A stretch of DNA of 36,764 nucleotides from an uncultured Clostridia bacterium (GTDB taxonomy: Bacteria > Bacillota > Clostridia > Saccharofermentanales > Saccharofermentanaceae). This document shows, one piece after another, positions 7,364 to 15,943 of this stretch. The position numbers and the translations under genes were made by a program. Every line of letters begins with the position of its first letter. Positions within the stretch are counted from its first letter, which is position 1. The notes beneath the pieces were generated by a model. That model did not search any database and was not told the DNA's origin. It saw only the letters and a list, made by a program, of their open reading frames with translations. The stretch lies in contig CAMYXL010000029.1 of NCBI GenBank assembly GCA_947303255.1, positions 1 to 36,764 of the forward strand, given 5' to 3'.

Positions 7364-10300
7364 TCAGTACGGTAATATCCTTGCTTCTATACACTTGTTC
7401 AAGAATTCTTCGCTTCTTGTAAATCCGTATACCGCGGCCTCTCTGGAGTTGCCGTCATTTAAGAACTTCACCCAGAAATTGAAACCTTCAGTCTCAGGGT
7501 CTCTGTCCATGAATGTCTTATAAAGGCGGGTCACAAACTCCTCGTTTGAGAGGTTCATCGATTCCATCTCAGGGCTTAGGAAGAAGCTGACACCGACGGA
7601 TTCACCCGTGCTGATAAAATTTGAAAGTTCATTTGCCCAGAATTCTTTTCCATCAGGATCAGACTCGCGCTTCAAAGCCGTGGTGTACATCCTTTCCACG
7701 AAAGCATAAGTCAGATCACCAGGTGCGATCTTCACTGAAGGTTTTGTGGTTCCGCCTGAACGGATACCGTACTCGGCACATGTGTTCGCCCACTCCAGTG
7801 AATAGATGAAACCGTTCGCGACAGCCTGCCTGTCATTTGAACCGTCCTTAAGAGAACTTACCCAGAAATTAAATCCGGCATCATCAGGTTCTCTTCCGAA
7901 AAATGTTTTATAGAGGATAGTTACGAACTCTTCGTCAGAAGTTTTCCTGTCGATAAACTCCTTACTGAAGATAAAGCCCTGAGCAACTCCTGCGCCGCTT
8001 TGCTTGAACGTATAAAGTTCATCAGTCCAGAACTCAAGACCGCCCTGTTCCGGGTCTCTGTTAAGAACATACTTATAGAGCCTGCTTACAAAATCCAGGA
8101 TCTGCTGCTTCGGATCTTGTTCAGTAACTGAAGATCCCGGAACAGATGCAGGTTTATTTGTAGGCGTACCAGTCGGATTATTAGAAGGTGTTCCCGTTGG
8201 TTTATTAGTCGGTGCACCTGTCGGGTTATTTGCAGGTGTTCCTTCTGAAGCAGTCCAGCTCGGAACAAGTTTCAATCTGTTGTTGGAAAGGTTATTCTTG
8301 TTATCGAATTTAACTGTCGGATCTTTGCCTTGAACGAGAGGATTATCGATATCGTACATAGCAAGACAGATGGTCGCATTCTTATCAAGAGTACCGTTAT
8401 ATTCGAACAGGAAATACTTCTCATCTCCGTCATGGAAAGTACCCTTTTCGATAAGTATCGGTGTACCGAAATCAGAGATCTTCTTTCCGTTCTCATCAGT
8501 GATCTCAGCTGCTAACTGTATGTTGAAAAAACAAGATGCAAGACCTGTGTTTTTGATCGAAACGACAAGCTTATTATCGTAACGGGATGCAGCAGTTACA
8601 GTGAAGTTATAACCGAGTTTATTGCACATCTCATCGATAACATCTTTTTGCTCATTATAAAATTCATAACTGCAGTGACCGTCCTGATCGAGCGCGAAGA
8701 TTGAAAGGTGAGATATCTCAATGGTCTCGCGGAATCTTTCAGGAGTCCAGTTAACAAGAGAGAATTTGGTCTCTCTTACCGTGTCTCTCATCCATGCATA
8801 TGGCCAGTAATTCTCGCCGATAACAGGCATGTTTGCTTCGTAAGTCGGAACCAAACTCCACTCAGCATTTCCAAGCGAGATAAGTCCGTCATCACGCTTC
8901 GTGATACCAAGTGACAAAGCATACTGATAGATCTCTCCGCGGGCATTGGAAGGGAGGACTAAAACGGATTTTTTGAATGCATTCGCATAGCAGTCCAGCA
9001 TGTCTTTCTGGATTTCGAGTGAAGGCATGAATTCACCTTCGACAAATGAGTTGTGCCACTCACCGTAGTCACCGAAAGGTCTTACGTCTATAAATTCTAC
9101 TCTCGGATCACCGTCGTATTTTTCTGCCAAGGCCTTTGCGAATTTCTTGCAGGCATCAAGATATTTCGGATCATCCCACTTAGGAAATTCTACTACTTCA
9201 GTCGGTTTATCTTTAAGCTTTGCGCTATACTTTTTGGCACCCTTGTCGTAGACCCACTGAGGAACATAATCTTCATTGTGATATGAAGAATACGGCATGA
9301 TACGGATGCCGTATGTAAAGCCGCGCTTCTCACATTCTTCAAGCATCTCGTCGATCTCATCCCAGTTATAAATATCTTCTGCGGGGTTAAGATTACACCA
9401 CTTAGGAGAGCCGCTTACGATCGTGCAAAGATTCCATGCCTGATTATTAAAAGGACCATTGATACCGTAATCGAATTTGTCGGACATCATATAAGGATTA
9501 TGTGCCGTCATGACAAATCCCTTGTGAGGGTTAGCGATGATGCCGCCTGAGACTTCTGCCTCATATATGACACTCGGAGTCTCATCGAAAACATACGGGT
9601 TGCCGGGTGCTGCCGGCTCAGCCTTAGGGAAGAGTATGTCAGCTGCCATCTGCGCCATCTTGTCGGCGCCCTTCTCATTTAAGAGAACACCTTTTACGTA
9701 GTAGTCTTCATTGTAGTAATAGTAATTCAAAAGGAGCATCTCAAGCCAAGGGCTGAACAGATCTAAGACCTTTACGTTTTCGCTCTTGGCGATCTTATCG
9801 ATAGTAGTACTGAACCACTTTTCTTCAGGAAGCGGATATTCAAAATGATCGTCTTCTTCGCCGTGCTGTTTAACAAGATAGATCGTCATGTCCTTCTTCT
9901 TTGCACGGCGCACGACATCAGTTAAGTCTTTCTCATAAGTAGAGGAACTTATCGAATTCGGATGAAGAACAGTTTCATCAACATAATCGTTGATGCCTGA
10001 AGTAAGGATAAGGATATCACCTTTCTTGCCGTACGCTTCGACTGTAGGTAAGAGGACTTGTCCTATCTCACCTGCGGAAACGCCGCTTGCAGAGATGTTC
10101 CTTATGTCATACTTGTTTGTATCGATGTACTTTCCGAGATACTGACCCCAACCATGTGCATCGTCAGGTGTTATGTTGTAAAAACACGCGCCTGACTCGT
10201 CACCGCAGATCCAGATAGTTGGTTTAGTCGTAGTTTCCGTTGAAGTCTGCTCGATCTCTAACGTGCTTATAGAAAACTTGGTGCCTGCACCTGCGCCGGC

Positions 10301-10738
10301 AGAGATATTAAGTTGACCATCAGTTACCGGAATGGTAAAGGAATCTGTTGCATTGTTTCCTGTCAAAAAGAAAAGCTGATTATAGCCTTCGGCAGTGATA
10401 GTAACTGAATCAGCATTTCCTGTCGTAACAGTGATCTTATAAACGCCCTTAGGAAGATCCACATTGAACGGAGTACTTTTTTTGAAACGGACTGCATCAG
10501 AAAGTGCGCCTGTTCCGCCTGCGCTTTCGTTTTCTACTTTGCTGGTATCTGTAAATCCGTATTTATTTGTTGTGTTATATTTATCGGAAGCAGATACGCC
10601 TGTGTATCCGCTGGCGACACCGTTTCCGCCAAAATCGAATTTCCTTGAGTATAATGCTGCAGCTTCAACTTTCGTGTTGATCGGGAATAATGCGAGCACG
10701 ATAACTAACGTGATAAGTAACGAAACAAATTTCTTCAA
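7364..10738 (-). CDS. Secreted CE12-like pseudo-esterase / glycosidase-like / DUF4214 protein
   Basis: A 1,124-residue exported protein with a TTG start; GAGAGGG lies 7 bases upstream and no better ATG exists. Signal peptide 1-27. Residues about 30-165 resemble the beta-sandwich found before rhamnogalacturonan acetylesterases (KFDFGGNG, NKYGF). Residues about 173-372 are an SGNH/CE12-like domain: GDESGACFY, GWGQYLGKYI, SGIND and LLNEKGADKMA. In active CE12 enzymes the first block is GDS and the last has D-x-x-H before LN; here Glu181 and Leu352 or its neighbours stand at those sites, so esterase activity is probably lost. Residues about 400-790 resemble glycosidase-like barrels with a DUF4832-like tail (NPHKGF, FGDYGEWH, VIGENYW). 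A Pro/Thr/Asn linker leads to four DUF4214 units at the C-terminus. A role on pectin-like glycans is inference. It follows the ABC importer on the same strand but is separated by a terminator. Confidence 0.8.
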   Translation of the reverse strand: MKKFVSLLITLVIVLALFPINTKVEAAALYSRKFDFGGNGVASGYTGVSASDKYNTTNKYGFTDTSKVENESAGGTGALSDAVRFKKSTPFNVDLPKGVYKITVTTGNADSVTITAEGYNQLFFLTGNNATDSFTIPVTDGQLNISAGAGAGTKFSISTLEIEQTSTETTTKPTIWICGDESGACFYNITPDDAHGWGQYLGKYIDTNKYDIRNISASGVSAGEIGQVLLPTVEAYGKKGDILILTSGINDYVDETVLHPNSISSSTYEKDLTDVVRRAKKKDMTIYLVKQHGEEDDHFEYPLPEEKWFSTTIDKIAKSENVKVLDLFSPWLEMLLLNYYYYNEDYYVKGVLLNEKGADKMAQMAADILFPKAEPAAPGNPYVFDETPSVIYEAEVSGGIIANPHKGFVMTAHNPYMMSDKFDYGINGPFNNQAWNLCTIVSGSPKWCNLNPAEDIYNWDEIDEMLEECEKRGFTYGIRIMPYSSYHNEDYVPQWVYDKGAKKYSAKLKDKPTEVVEFPKWDDPKYLDACKKFAKALAEKYDGDPRVEFIDVRPFGDYGEWHNSFVEGEFMPSLEIQKDMLDCYANAFKKSVLVLPSNARGEIYQYALSLGITKRDDGLISLGNAEWSLVPTYEANMPVIGENYWPYAWMRDTVRETKFSLVNWTPERFRETIEISHLSIFALDQDGHCSYEFYNEQKDVIDEMCNKLGYNFTVTAASRYDNKLVVSIKNTGLASCFFNIQLAAEITDENGKKISDFGTPILIEKGTFHDGDEKYFLFEYNGTLDKNATICLAMYDIDNPLVQGKDPTVKFDNKNNLSNNRLKLVPSWTASEGTPANNPTGAPTNKPTGTPSNNPTGTPTNKPASVPGSSVTEQDPKQQILDFVSRLYKYVLNRDPEQGGLEFWTDELYTFKQSGAGVAQGFIFSKEFIDRKTSDEEFVTILYKTFFGREPDDAGFNFWVSSLKDGSNDRQAVANGFIYSLEWANTCAEYGIRSGGTTKPSVKIAPGDLTYAFVERMYTTALKRESDPDGKEFWANELSNFISTGESVGVSFFLSPEMESMNLSNEEFVTRLYKTFMDRDPETEGFNFWVKFLNDGNSREAAVYGFTRSEEFLNKCIEARILPY

Positions 10739-10917
10739 AATAAAACCCTCTCAGTTAATAAAATCCAAGAGATTATAAAATCATGATAACTATGAGGATT
10801 ATTGATTTATTGTTTTTTATATCAAATACCTAACCCAATGTGATGCCGATATAACATAATTTACTGACGGTTATTTTTTTATAAAAGGATAATGCCTATT
10901 TTTTTCGAGAAAAGGAA

Positions 10918-10943
10918 GAAGCCGAAGGATAACCTCCGGCTTC
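10918..10943 (-). terminator. Intrinsic terminator of the sugar ABC importer operon
   Basis: GAAGCCG (10918-10924) pairs with CGGCTTC (10937-10943). On the minus strand the stem is followed by a T-rich run (TTCCTTTTCTCG). It lies 28 bases beyond the last permease gene. The rest of the gap 10739-10970 is AT-rich; no convincing -35/-10 pair for the downstream gene was found. Confidence 0.75.
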
Positions 10944-10970
10944 AAGCCTCTGCTTGCCCTAGCATCAAAA

Positions 10971-11834
10971 TTAACCTTTAACGGCACCTGCCGTAAGACC
11001 TTCAACAATCTGGTTAGCGAAGATACAGTAAACGATTATCGTAGGAATGACTGCGATAACGATTCCCGCAAACATCTGTGTGTAGTTCGTATGGTAAGGA
11101 CCGACGAACTTTGTAAGTGATACAGGAAGTGTCTTCTGTGCTTCTCTCGAAATAAATACCATTGCCAAGAGCAATTCGTTCCAGTTACTTACGAATGACA
11201 TAAGACCTGTTACCATAAAACCTGTCTTAGCCATCGGAAGTGCGATCTCAAAGAACATACGCGGAACGGAACAACCGTCCATTACGGCTGATTCGAACAT
11301 CTCGTTCGGGATACCTTTGAAGAATCCCACCATGATATAGATGGTGATAGGAAGCGAGAATGTTACGTACGGAATGATAAGTCCGATCAGTGAGTTGGTC
11401 AGTTTCCATGAAGAGAACTGAATAAAGAGCGGGATCAACACACAGTGGATCGGGATCATCATGCCGATCATAAAATAGGTGAGCACCAACTTCGATAATT
11501 TCCAACGAAGACGTGCGATACCGAATGCAGCCATAGAGCCGATGAGAAGTGAAACGATCAAAGTGATAGAACATACGATAAACGAGTTCAATGTAGCTTT
11601 ACCGAGATTACCCATCGTCCATGCGAAACTGTAGTTCTCGAACATCAATTTGTCAGGCATCGCCCACGGTGAAGTCATAAGGACTTTGTCATCTTTCAAG
11701 GATGTGATAACTACCCACAAAAGAGGGAGGATATATATCAGCGCAAGTAGGATGAGAAATCCGTATATAAGACCTTTCACGAGGTTATGCGTGGGGTTGC
11801 CGCGTTTGTGTTTAATTGGAGCAGTGTTGTTCAT
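10971..11834 (-). CDS. Sugar ABC transporter permease, MalG family
   Basis: A 287-residue inner-membrane permease with six predicted helices (first at about 25-45). The EAA loop that contacts the ATPase reads ESAVMDGCSVPRMFFEIALP, typical of binding-protein-dependent sugar importers of the MalG/CUT1 type. It should form a heterodimer with the MalF-type protein encoded just upstream (12-base gap, AAGGAGG before the ATG). It is the last gene of the operon, followed by a terminator. No ATP-binding subunit gene is present; in Firmicutes a shared MsmK-type ATPase encoded elsewhere normally serves such transporters. The substrate cannot be read from the permease. Confidence 0.9.
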   Translation of the reverse strand: MNNTAPIKHKRGNPTHNLVKGLIYGFLILLALIYILPLLWVVITSLKDDKVLMTSPWAMPDKLMFENYSFAWTMGNLGKATLNSFIVCSITLIVSLLIGSMAAFGIARLRWKLSKLVLTYFMIGMMIPIHCVLIPLFIQFSSWKLTNSLIGLIIPYVTFSLPITIYIMVGFFKGIPNEMFESAVMDGCSVPRMFFEIALPMAKTGFMVTGLMSFVSNWNELLLAMVFISREAQKTLPVSLTKFVGPYHTNYTQMFAGIVIAVIPTIIVYCIFANQIVEGLTAGAVKG

Positions 11835-11846
11835 ATAGAGCCTCCT

Positions 11847-12752
11847 TTACATATCGTAATTGTCGACCTTGACGAACTTGTTGATCACAAAGGTCACAAT
11901 AAGACACATGATCAAGAGAACAACACCGATCGCACAGCCGTAGCCGAGTTTATTGAACTTAAATGCCTGATCGTAAAGATGTGTCGCAAGTACATGTGCA
12001 CGGTTGCCCAAAAATCCTTCAGGGATCATGTTGTAAACGAGATCGAAGAACTTCAAAGAACCGATCGCATTAAGGCTCATAGCCGTCGCGATCATAGGCC
12101 TTATCAATGGCAACGTGATATGGAAAAATGCCTGTGTCGGAGTACATCCGTCAATTGCTGCTGCTTCGTAAATATCCTTACTGATACCGGACATCTGAGC
12201 CATGTAAAGCATCATGGATTGTCCGACATACTGCCAAAGAGCTACAAACGAGATTACGATGATCGGAAGGATGATCGTACCTTCTGTGTTGAACAGCCAC
12301 TGAGGTCCGTTCATACAGTCGTCGATCCAACCGAATGATTCCATCATCTTGTTGATACCGAGAGAAGGAGTGAAGACGAACATCCACAAAAGTCCTAATG
12401 CGGCACTACTTAAAACGCAAGGAAGGTAGTAGATATTTTTAAAGATATTACGACCTTTCTTGATGTTAGTTAATAACGCTGCAAGTATCAGACCGAACAG
12501 GAGCTGAGTCACACATGAGAACACCATGAAGAACATGGAATTCTTAAATGCGGTCCTCATCGTCTCATCCTTGGTAAACAGTTTTATGTAGTTCTTGAAA
12601 CCTGCAAACTCAATAGGATAATTCGTCTTGTAATCACAAAATGAATAGTAGACAGCTTTGCAGATCGGTATGAATAAAACCGCAGTAAAGAGAATAAAAG
12701 CCGGCGCCAGAAAAAGTATAATATAGCGTTTTCTACGTAAAAGCTTATCCAT
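11847..12752 (-). CDS. Sugar ABC transporter permease, MalF family
   Basis: A 301-residue permease with six predicted helices, the first at about 12-32 (IILFLAPAFILFTAVLFIPI). Its EAA loop is YEAAAIDGCTPTQAFFHITL. The length and the lack of a large second periplasmic loop match Gram-positive CUT1 permeases (UgpA/MsmF type) rather than E. coli MalF. It pairs with the MalG-type protein encoded downstream. AAGGG precedes the start. A strong hairpin in the gap to the upstream binding-protein gene (12771-12800) probably lowers its expression relative to the binding protein. Confidence 0.9.
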   Translation of the reverse strand: MDKLLRRKRYIILFLAPAFILFTAVLFIPICKAVYYSFCDYKTNYPIEFAGFKNYIKLFTKDETMRTAFKNSMFFMVFSCVTQLLFGLILAALLTNIKKGRNIFKNIYYLPCVLSSAALGLLWMFVFTPSLGINKMMESFGWIDDCMNGPQWLFNTEGTIILPIIVISFVALWQYVGQSMMLYMAQMSGISKDIYEAAAIDGCTPTQAFFHITLPLIRPMIATAMSLNAIGSLKFFDLVYNMIPEGFLGNRAHVLATHLYDQAFKFNKLGYGCAIGVVLLIMCLIVTFVINKFVKVDNYDM

Positions 12753-12770
12753 AGTTTTTCCCTTTTAAGA

Positions 12771-12800
12771 ATGTCAGTCCCGCCGTGACAGGACTGACAT
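12771..12800 (-). promoter_or_regulatory. Intercistronic hairpin between binding protein and permease genes
   Basis: ATGTCAGTCC (12771-12780) pairs perfectly with GGACTGACAT (12791-12800) around a 10-base loop. No T run follows on the minus strand, so it is more likely an mRNA-stabilising or partially terminating hairpin. Such hairpins commonly keep the binding protein more abundant than its permeases. Confidence 0.7.
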
Positions 12801-12831
12801 CCTTGCTAAAAATTTTTAGTTTAATGGCTGG

Positions 12832-14136
12832 CTACTCCCAGACATTTTCTTCATAGTATTGTTGTATCGGTTTTAACGCCTCCGCAGGGTCAGTACCGTT
12901 GTAGATCTCTACGAAACAGTTATCAAATGTTGAACCTGCTTCTGTATCATAGAGAGACTCGTTATAGAATCCGAATGTGGAGTTTGCACTCTTGAAAACG
13001 TCCATAACATAAGCGAGCTCAGGTGGAGCTACAGTTGTGTCATACTCAACGTTAGTTACAGGGATCTTACCGCCCTTTTCAGCTGTGTACTTCTGAGCTG
13101 TATCGTCTACGAAGTACTTCATCAAAGCGATGGCTGCGTCTGGGTTCTTTGTTGTGGAACTCATGCAAAGGGAGTCAGACTTAGCGATGACTCTGTTAGG
13201 ATCTGCGGTTGAACCGGAAACTGCAGGGAATGGGAATACTCCAACCTTCTGCTCGAAACCAGGCTCGCAGCTTCCGTTGATCTGACCGATAGCCCATGAA
13301 CCCTGGATAAGGATTGCTGCGTTTCCGTTATAGAAAGCTGCTGTAGCGATATCGTTGTCGTCACCTGCTGCTGTCGGCTGGAAGTACTGACTGAGCTGCT
13401 GGATCTGCTTACCGGAGTTGATAACCTTGGAATCCATCCAGTCTGTCTTGTGTTCCTTGATATCGTTGAGGTCCAATCCGTTTCTGTCACAGAGGTAACC
13501 TGCAACCATGGAAAGACACCAAGCGGTACCTGCGGAAATAGTGATAGGTGTGTAGCCCTTAGCCTGGAGTTTCTCACATGCAGCGAGAAGATCATCAAAT
13601 GTCTCAGGAACTTCTGCGCCTGCATCTGCGAACATCTCAGTGTTATAGAATACACAAGCTGCTGCGATGTTGAGAGGGATAGCATAGATACCTGCGCCGT
13701 TCTTTGCTTCGTCACCATATGTGCTGCCTGCAAATACTGCGTCAGATGTGAATGTCTGCTTCCATCCGTCCTTGTTAAGGTAATCATCCAACTTAGCTGC
13801 TACACCAGGGATAACGTAATCGTTCATGTTAGCACCAGGTGATACGATGAATACGTCAGGTGTCTCGCCTCCTGCGACCATCGTGTTAAGCTTGTTGTAG
13901 TATTCCTCAAGGTTCGTTGTAACAGGTGTGCAGTGATACTGTCCTGCGTAATCTTTGTTAAAACGATCGATGGAATCTTTATAACCTTTTGTGATCAAGT
14001 CCTGAGATGCTTCCAAGTCATCCCAGACCATAAAGGTTATCTCCTTAACACCGCTGTCGTTACCTTTACTACATCCGGCTAAAACACTTACTGAAAGTAC
14101 TGTAGCCATGAAGAGTGCCAATAACTTCTTTTTCAT
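12832..14136 (-). CDS. Extracellular sugar-binding lipoprotein (ABC importer SBP, family 1)
   Basis: A 434-residue lipoprotein. The start at 14136 is set by AAGGAGG (14145-14151) and by the signal peptide MKKKLLALFMATVLSVSVLAGC; Cys22 is the lipidation site. The frame is open 61 codons further upstream, but that stretch covers the promoter and is not coding. The mature part fits carbohydrate-binding proteins of the SBP_bac_1/8 type: ITFMVWDD near the N-terminus, VAGGETPDVFIVS, AIPLNIAAACVFYN, AAILIQGSWAIGQ and CMSSTTKNPDAAIALMKYF. It captures an oligosaccharide and delivers it to the MalF/MalG-type pair. The substrate is not determinable here; the nearby secreted glycan-active proteins suggest a plant polysaccharide fragment (inference). 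Confidence 0.9.
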   Translation of the reverse strand: MKKKLLALFMATVLSVSVLAGCSKGNDSGVKEITFMVWDDLEASQDLITKGYKDSIDRFNKDYAGQYHCTPVTTNLEEYYNKLNTMVAGGETPDVFIVSPGANMNDYVIPGVAAKLDDYLNKDGWKQTFTSDAVFAGSTYGDEAKNGAGIYAIPLNIAAACVFYNTEMFADAGAEVPETFDDLLAACEKLQAKGYTPITISAGTAWCLSMVAGYLCDRNGLDLNDIKEHKTDWMDSKVINSGKQIQQLSQYFQPTAAGDDNDIATAAFYNGNAAILIQGSWAIGQINGSCEPGFEQKVGVFPFPAVSGSTADPNRVIAKSDSLCMSSTTKNPDAAIALMKYFVDDTAQKYTAEKGGKIPVTNVEYDTTVAPPELAYVMDVFKSANSTFGFYNESLYDTEAGSTFDNCFVEIYNGTDPAEALKPIQQYYEENVWE

Positions 14137-14160
14137 TTTTTCAACCTCCTTTTCGTTGTT

Positions 14161-14179
14161 GAACGATCCTTCGTCGTTC
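14161..14179. promoter_or_regulatory. Inverted repeat in the leader of the ABC importer operon
   Basis: GAACGA (14161-14166) and TCGTTC (14174-14179) form an inverted repeat a few bases downstream of the expected transcription start and upstream of the ribosome binding site. It could be an operator for a sugar-responsive repressor. Confidence 0.4.
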
Positions 14180-14190
14180 GAATTGGAATC

Positions 14191-14219
14191 AATATAGCAA
14201 AGGGGGTATAAATCGACAA
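14191..14219 (-). promoter_or_regulatory. Promoter of the sugar ABC importer operon
   Basis: On the minus strand TTGTCG (14219-14214) and TATATT (14196-14191) are 17 bases apart, about 55 bases upstream of the start at 14136. About 45 to 70 bases further upstream, TCGAAACG (14263-14270) followed by CTCGAAAACG (14276-14285) looks like LacI-type half-sites. Confidence 0.6.
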
Positions 14220-14473
14220 ATTTGTCATAGTTTTTTGATGTCAAAATATTGGTATTATTTGGTCGAAACGTTTTGCTCGAAAACGGTATAGAAACCAACA
14301 AAAAAGTTGTGTTTATCAATGCCTTGAAATGACGTTGTGTCAGTTGTTTTGAAGATTTTGCATTTCCGAAAATGAACGATAAAAACAGGCCTTTCGGATC
14401 GACGGAAAATGAAGTGATGCTAACGAGTAATATTACATTTTTACATTGTCTATAATCGGGCTATAAAATGACC

Positions 14474-14630
14474 CAAGATTACATTACATTACCGTAATTC
14501 TACATAATGAGAATGTGATATAAAAGACATCAATCTGATATAAGTGTAAAAGCCTAAAACTCGGGCGTTTTTGAGCGAAAAATGATCAGAAAACATGACA
14601 GTATTTTGCGATGAAAATATTGTCTTTTTT
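14474..14630 (+). ncRNA. Candidate small RNA in the gap between SBP and MocR genes
   Basis: The 630-base gap 14137-14765 has no protein gene, but the plus strand carries a possible promoter (TTTACA 14440-14445, 16-base spacer, TATAAA 14462-14467) and a strong intrinsic terminator. In the latter GACAGTATTTT (14597-14607) pairs with AAAATATTGTC (14614-14624, one G:U) and six T residues follow. No plus-strand open frame of meaningful length ends there. A transcript of roughly 157 bases is predicted. I recognise no known RNA family. Confidence 0.4.
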
Positions 14631-14660
14631 ATAACACAAACTTACAAAAATGTAATGCAA

Positions 14661-14686
14661 AAAAACGGGGTGAAATGCCCGTTTTT
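14661..14686. terminator. Bidirectional intrinsic terminator
   Basis: AAAAACGGG (14661-14669) pairs with CCCGTTTTT (14678-14686) around GTGAAATG. The T run exists on both strands. On the minus strand it closes the MocR gene ending at 14766; on the plus strand it would back up the terminator at 14597-14630. Confidence 0.8.
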
Positions 14687-14765
14687 CAGTCGATTTCGGG
14701 CAAATGACAAAATCGATAAACAGATGTGTGGATAGTGTGTTGATTGTTGTAGTTTGTGTGTGGAT

Positions 14766-15836
14766 TTACGTAAGATCGGAACGCATTTTTCGCCTTACTC
14801 TGTTGATGTGTCTTTCAAAAGTTCCGTTGTTTAAAAGTTCAGTTAAGACCAGCTGTTCGAAGGTCGGAACGGTGCAAGAATAAAACCCGAGTTTCTGATT
14901 AAATTTTGAAAGCAGGTTTTCAGGCAGGAGCATATAGCCTACACGAAGTGCAGGGGAGATCGTTTTCGAGAATGTGTTGAGGTAGATGACGTTATCTTTT
15001 GTGGCCATGGAAAACAATGTCTCAACGGGTTTTCCGAGGACGGAAAATTCCGATTCGTAATCGTCTTCAACTATTACTCTGTCAGCGGAATCAGCCCACC
15101 TTATGTACTCGTGTCTTTTGGATGCGGAAGCGGAGATTCCGGTTGGAAAACTTCTAAAAGGAGAGATATGAAGAACGGTCGCTTTTGTTCTATCCAAAGC
15201 CTTACTTTCAATGCCGTCTTTTCCGAGTGGAAGAAGCTCATATTTTATGTTGGAATTTCCGTATACTCTCTGGATCTTTTCATATGACGGATCTTCAAGC
15301 GCGAATATGTTTTCGCCCAACAAACCTGCGATGAGATTATAAAGATATTCAGCTCCAGAACCGATGATGATCCTTGAAGGATCGATTCGGATATCTTTGT
15401 TACGTGCGAGGTATCTGGAGATCGCTTCCTGAAATTCCGGAAGACCGCAGTTAGGTGATTTGCTTAAGATGTCTTCCTGGCGGTTAGTAAGGATCGTCCT
15501 CATTGTTTTCGAGAGGACGGAGACAGGGAAGACGTAACCTTCCTGTGAGGCGGATATCTGATGAAAAGAAGGAAGGTTATCTTCAGGAAATGACGAGAAA
15601 CCGTCTGAGTCACGGAAGGAGACAAAGTAGCCGCTCTTTTCCACGCTTCTTATATAACCTTCATCGCGAAGGAGGTCGTAGGCATGTTCAACGGAGATGA
15701 CGCTGACGCCGAATTGAGAGGCCATGGTCCTTTTTGAAGGGATCTTGGTGTTATATGGATAGACGCCGTCAACGATGTCTTTTTTGATGTGATTATATAG
15801 TTTAAGGTACGATGTCTCGTTGGTCTTTCTTTTCAT
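14766..15836 (-). CDS. MocR/GntR-type regulator, C-terminally truncated
   Basis: A 356-residue protein. Residues about 8-75 are a GntR winged helix (IPSKRTMASQFGVSVISVEH, LLRDEGYI). The rest is a fold-type I aminotransferase-like domain: SPNCGLPEFQEAISRYL, IIGSGAEYLYNLI, VEDDYESEF and the PLP-lysine segment NTFSKTISPALRVGYM with Lys291. MocR proteins are usually about 460-480 residues. This one stops at RVRRKMRSDLT, roughly where the family continues with the C-terminal small domain, so about 100 residues are missing. The other minus-strand frames beyond the stop show no matching continuation and a terminator follows at 14686. The gene may be decaying, or a functional short form. It is divergent from an ECF S component, which it likely regulates, perhaps in response to pyridoxal phosphate. 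Confidence 0.8.
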   Translation of the reverse strand: MKRKTNETSYLKLYNHIKKDIVDGVYPYNTKIPSKRTMASQFGVSVISVEHAYDLLRDEGYIRSVEKSGYFVSFRDSDGFSSFPEDNLPSFHQISASQEGYVFPVSVLSKTMRTILTNRQEDILSKSPNCGLPEFQEAISRYLARNKDIRIDPSRIIIGSGAEYLYNLIAGLLGENIFALEDPSYEKIQRVYGNSNIKYELLPLGKDGIESKALDRTKATVLHISPFRSFPTGISASASKRHEYIRWADSADRVIVEDDYESEFSVLGKPVETLFSMATKDNVIYLNTFSKTISPALRVGYMLLPENLLSKFNQKLGFYSCTVPTFEQLVLTELLNNGTFERHINRVRRKMRSDLT

Positions 15837-15883
15837 CTGGTTATATAAAAAACTCCGAATCTGGTTATTTCATATGTTCAGAT
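15835..15883. promoter_or_regulatory. Putative MocR operator: two direct repeats and a third weaker inverted copy
   Basis: ATCTGGTTAT occurs at 15835-15844 and 15859-15868, 24 bases apart in direct orientation. ATGTTCAGAT at 15874-15883 matches the reverse complement at 7 of 10 positions. Direct-repeat operators in the divergent promoter region are characteristic of MocR regulators such as GabR and PdxR. The first copy overlaps the MocR start codon, which would favour autorepression. Confidence 0.5.
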
Positions 15884-15943
15884 TAGTTGTAACATAGTAG
15901 CTGTCGGAAGACAATAGCAACTTACAGGAGCGAGGGCAACAAA

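Noticed and set aside
10744..10917. Promoter of the 7364-10738 gene
   Set aside because: A TATAAT-like sequence is present on the minus strand, but no -35 element at acceptable spacing was found.
12832..14319. Longer N-terminus of the sugar-binding protein (start at 14319)
   Set aside because: The extra 61 codons cover the promoter and leader; the AAGGAGG site and the lipoprotein signal peptide fix the start at 14136.
14766..15836. MocR gene as an ordinary aminotransferase
   Set aside because: The N-terminal 70 residues are a clear GntR winged helix, and the gene is divergent from a transporter with repeat operators between them.
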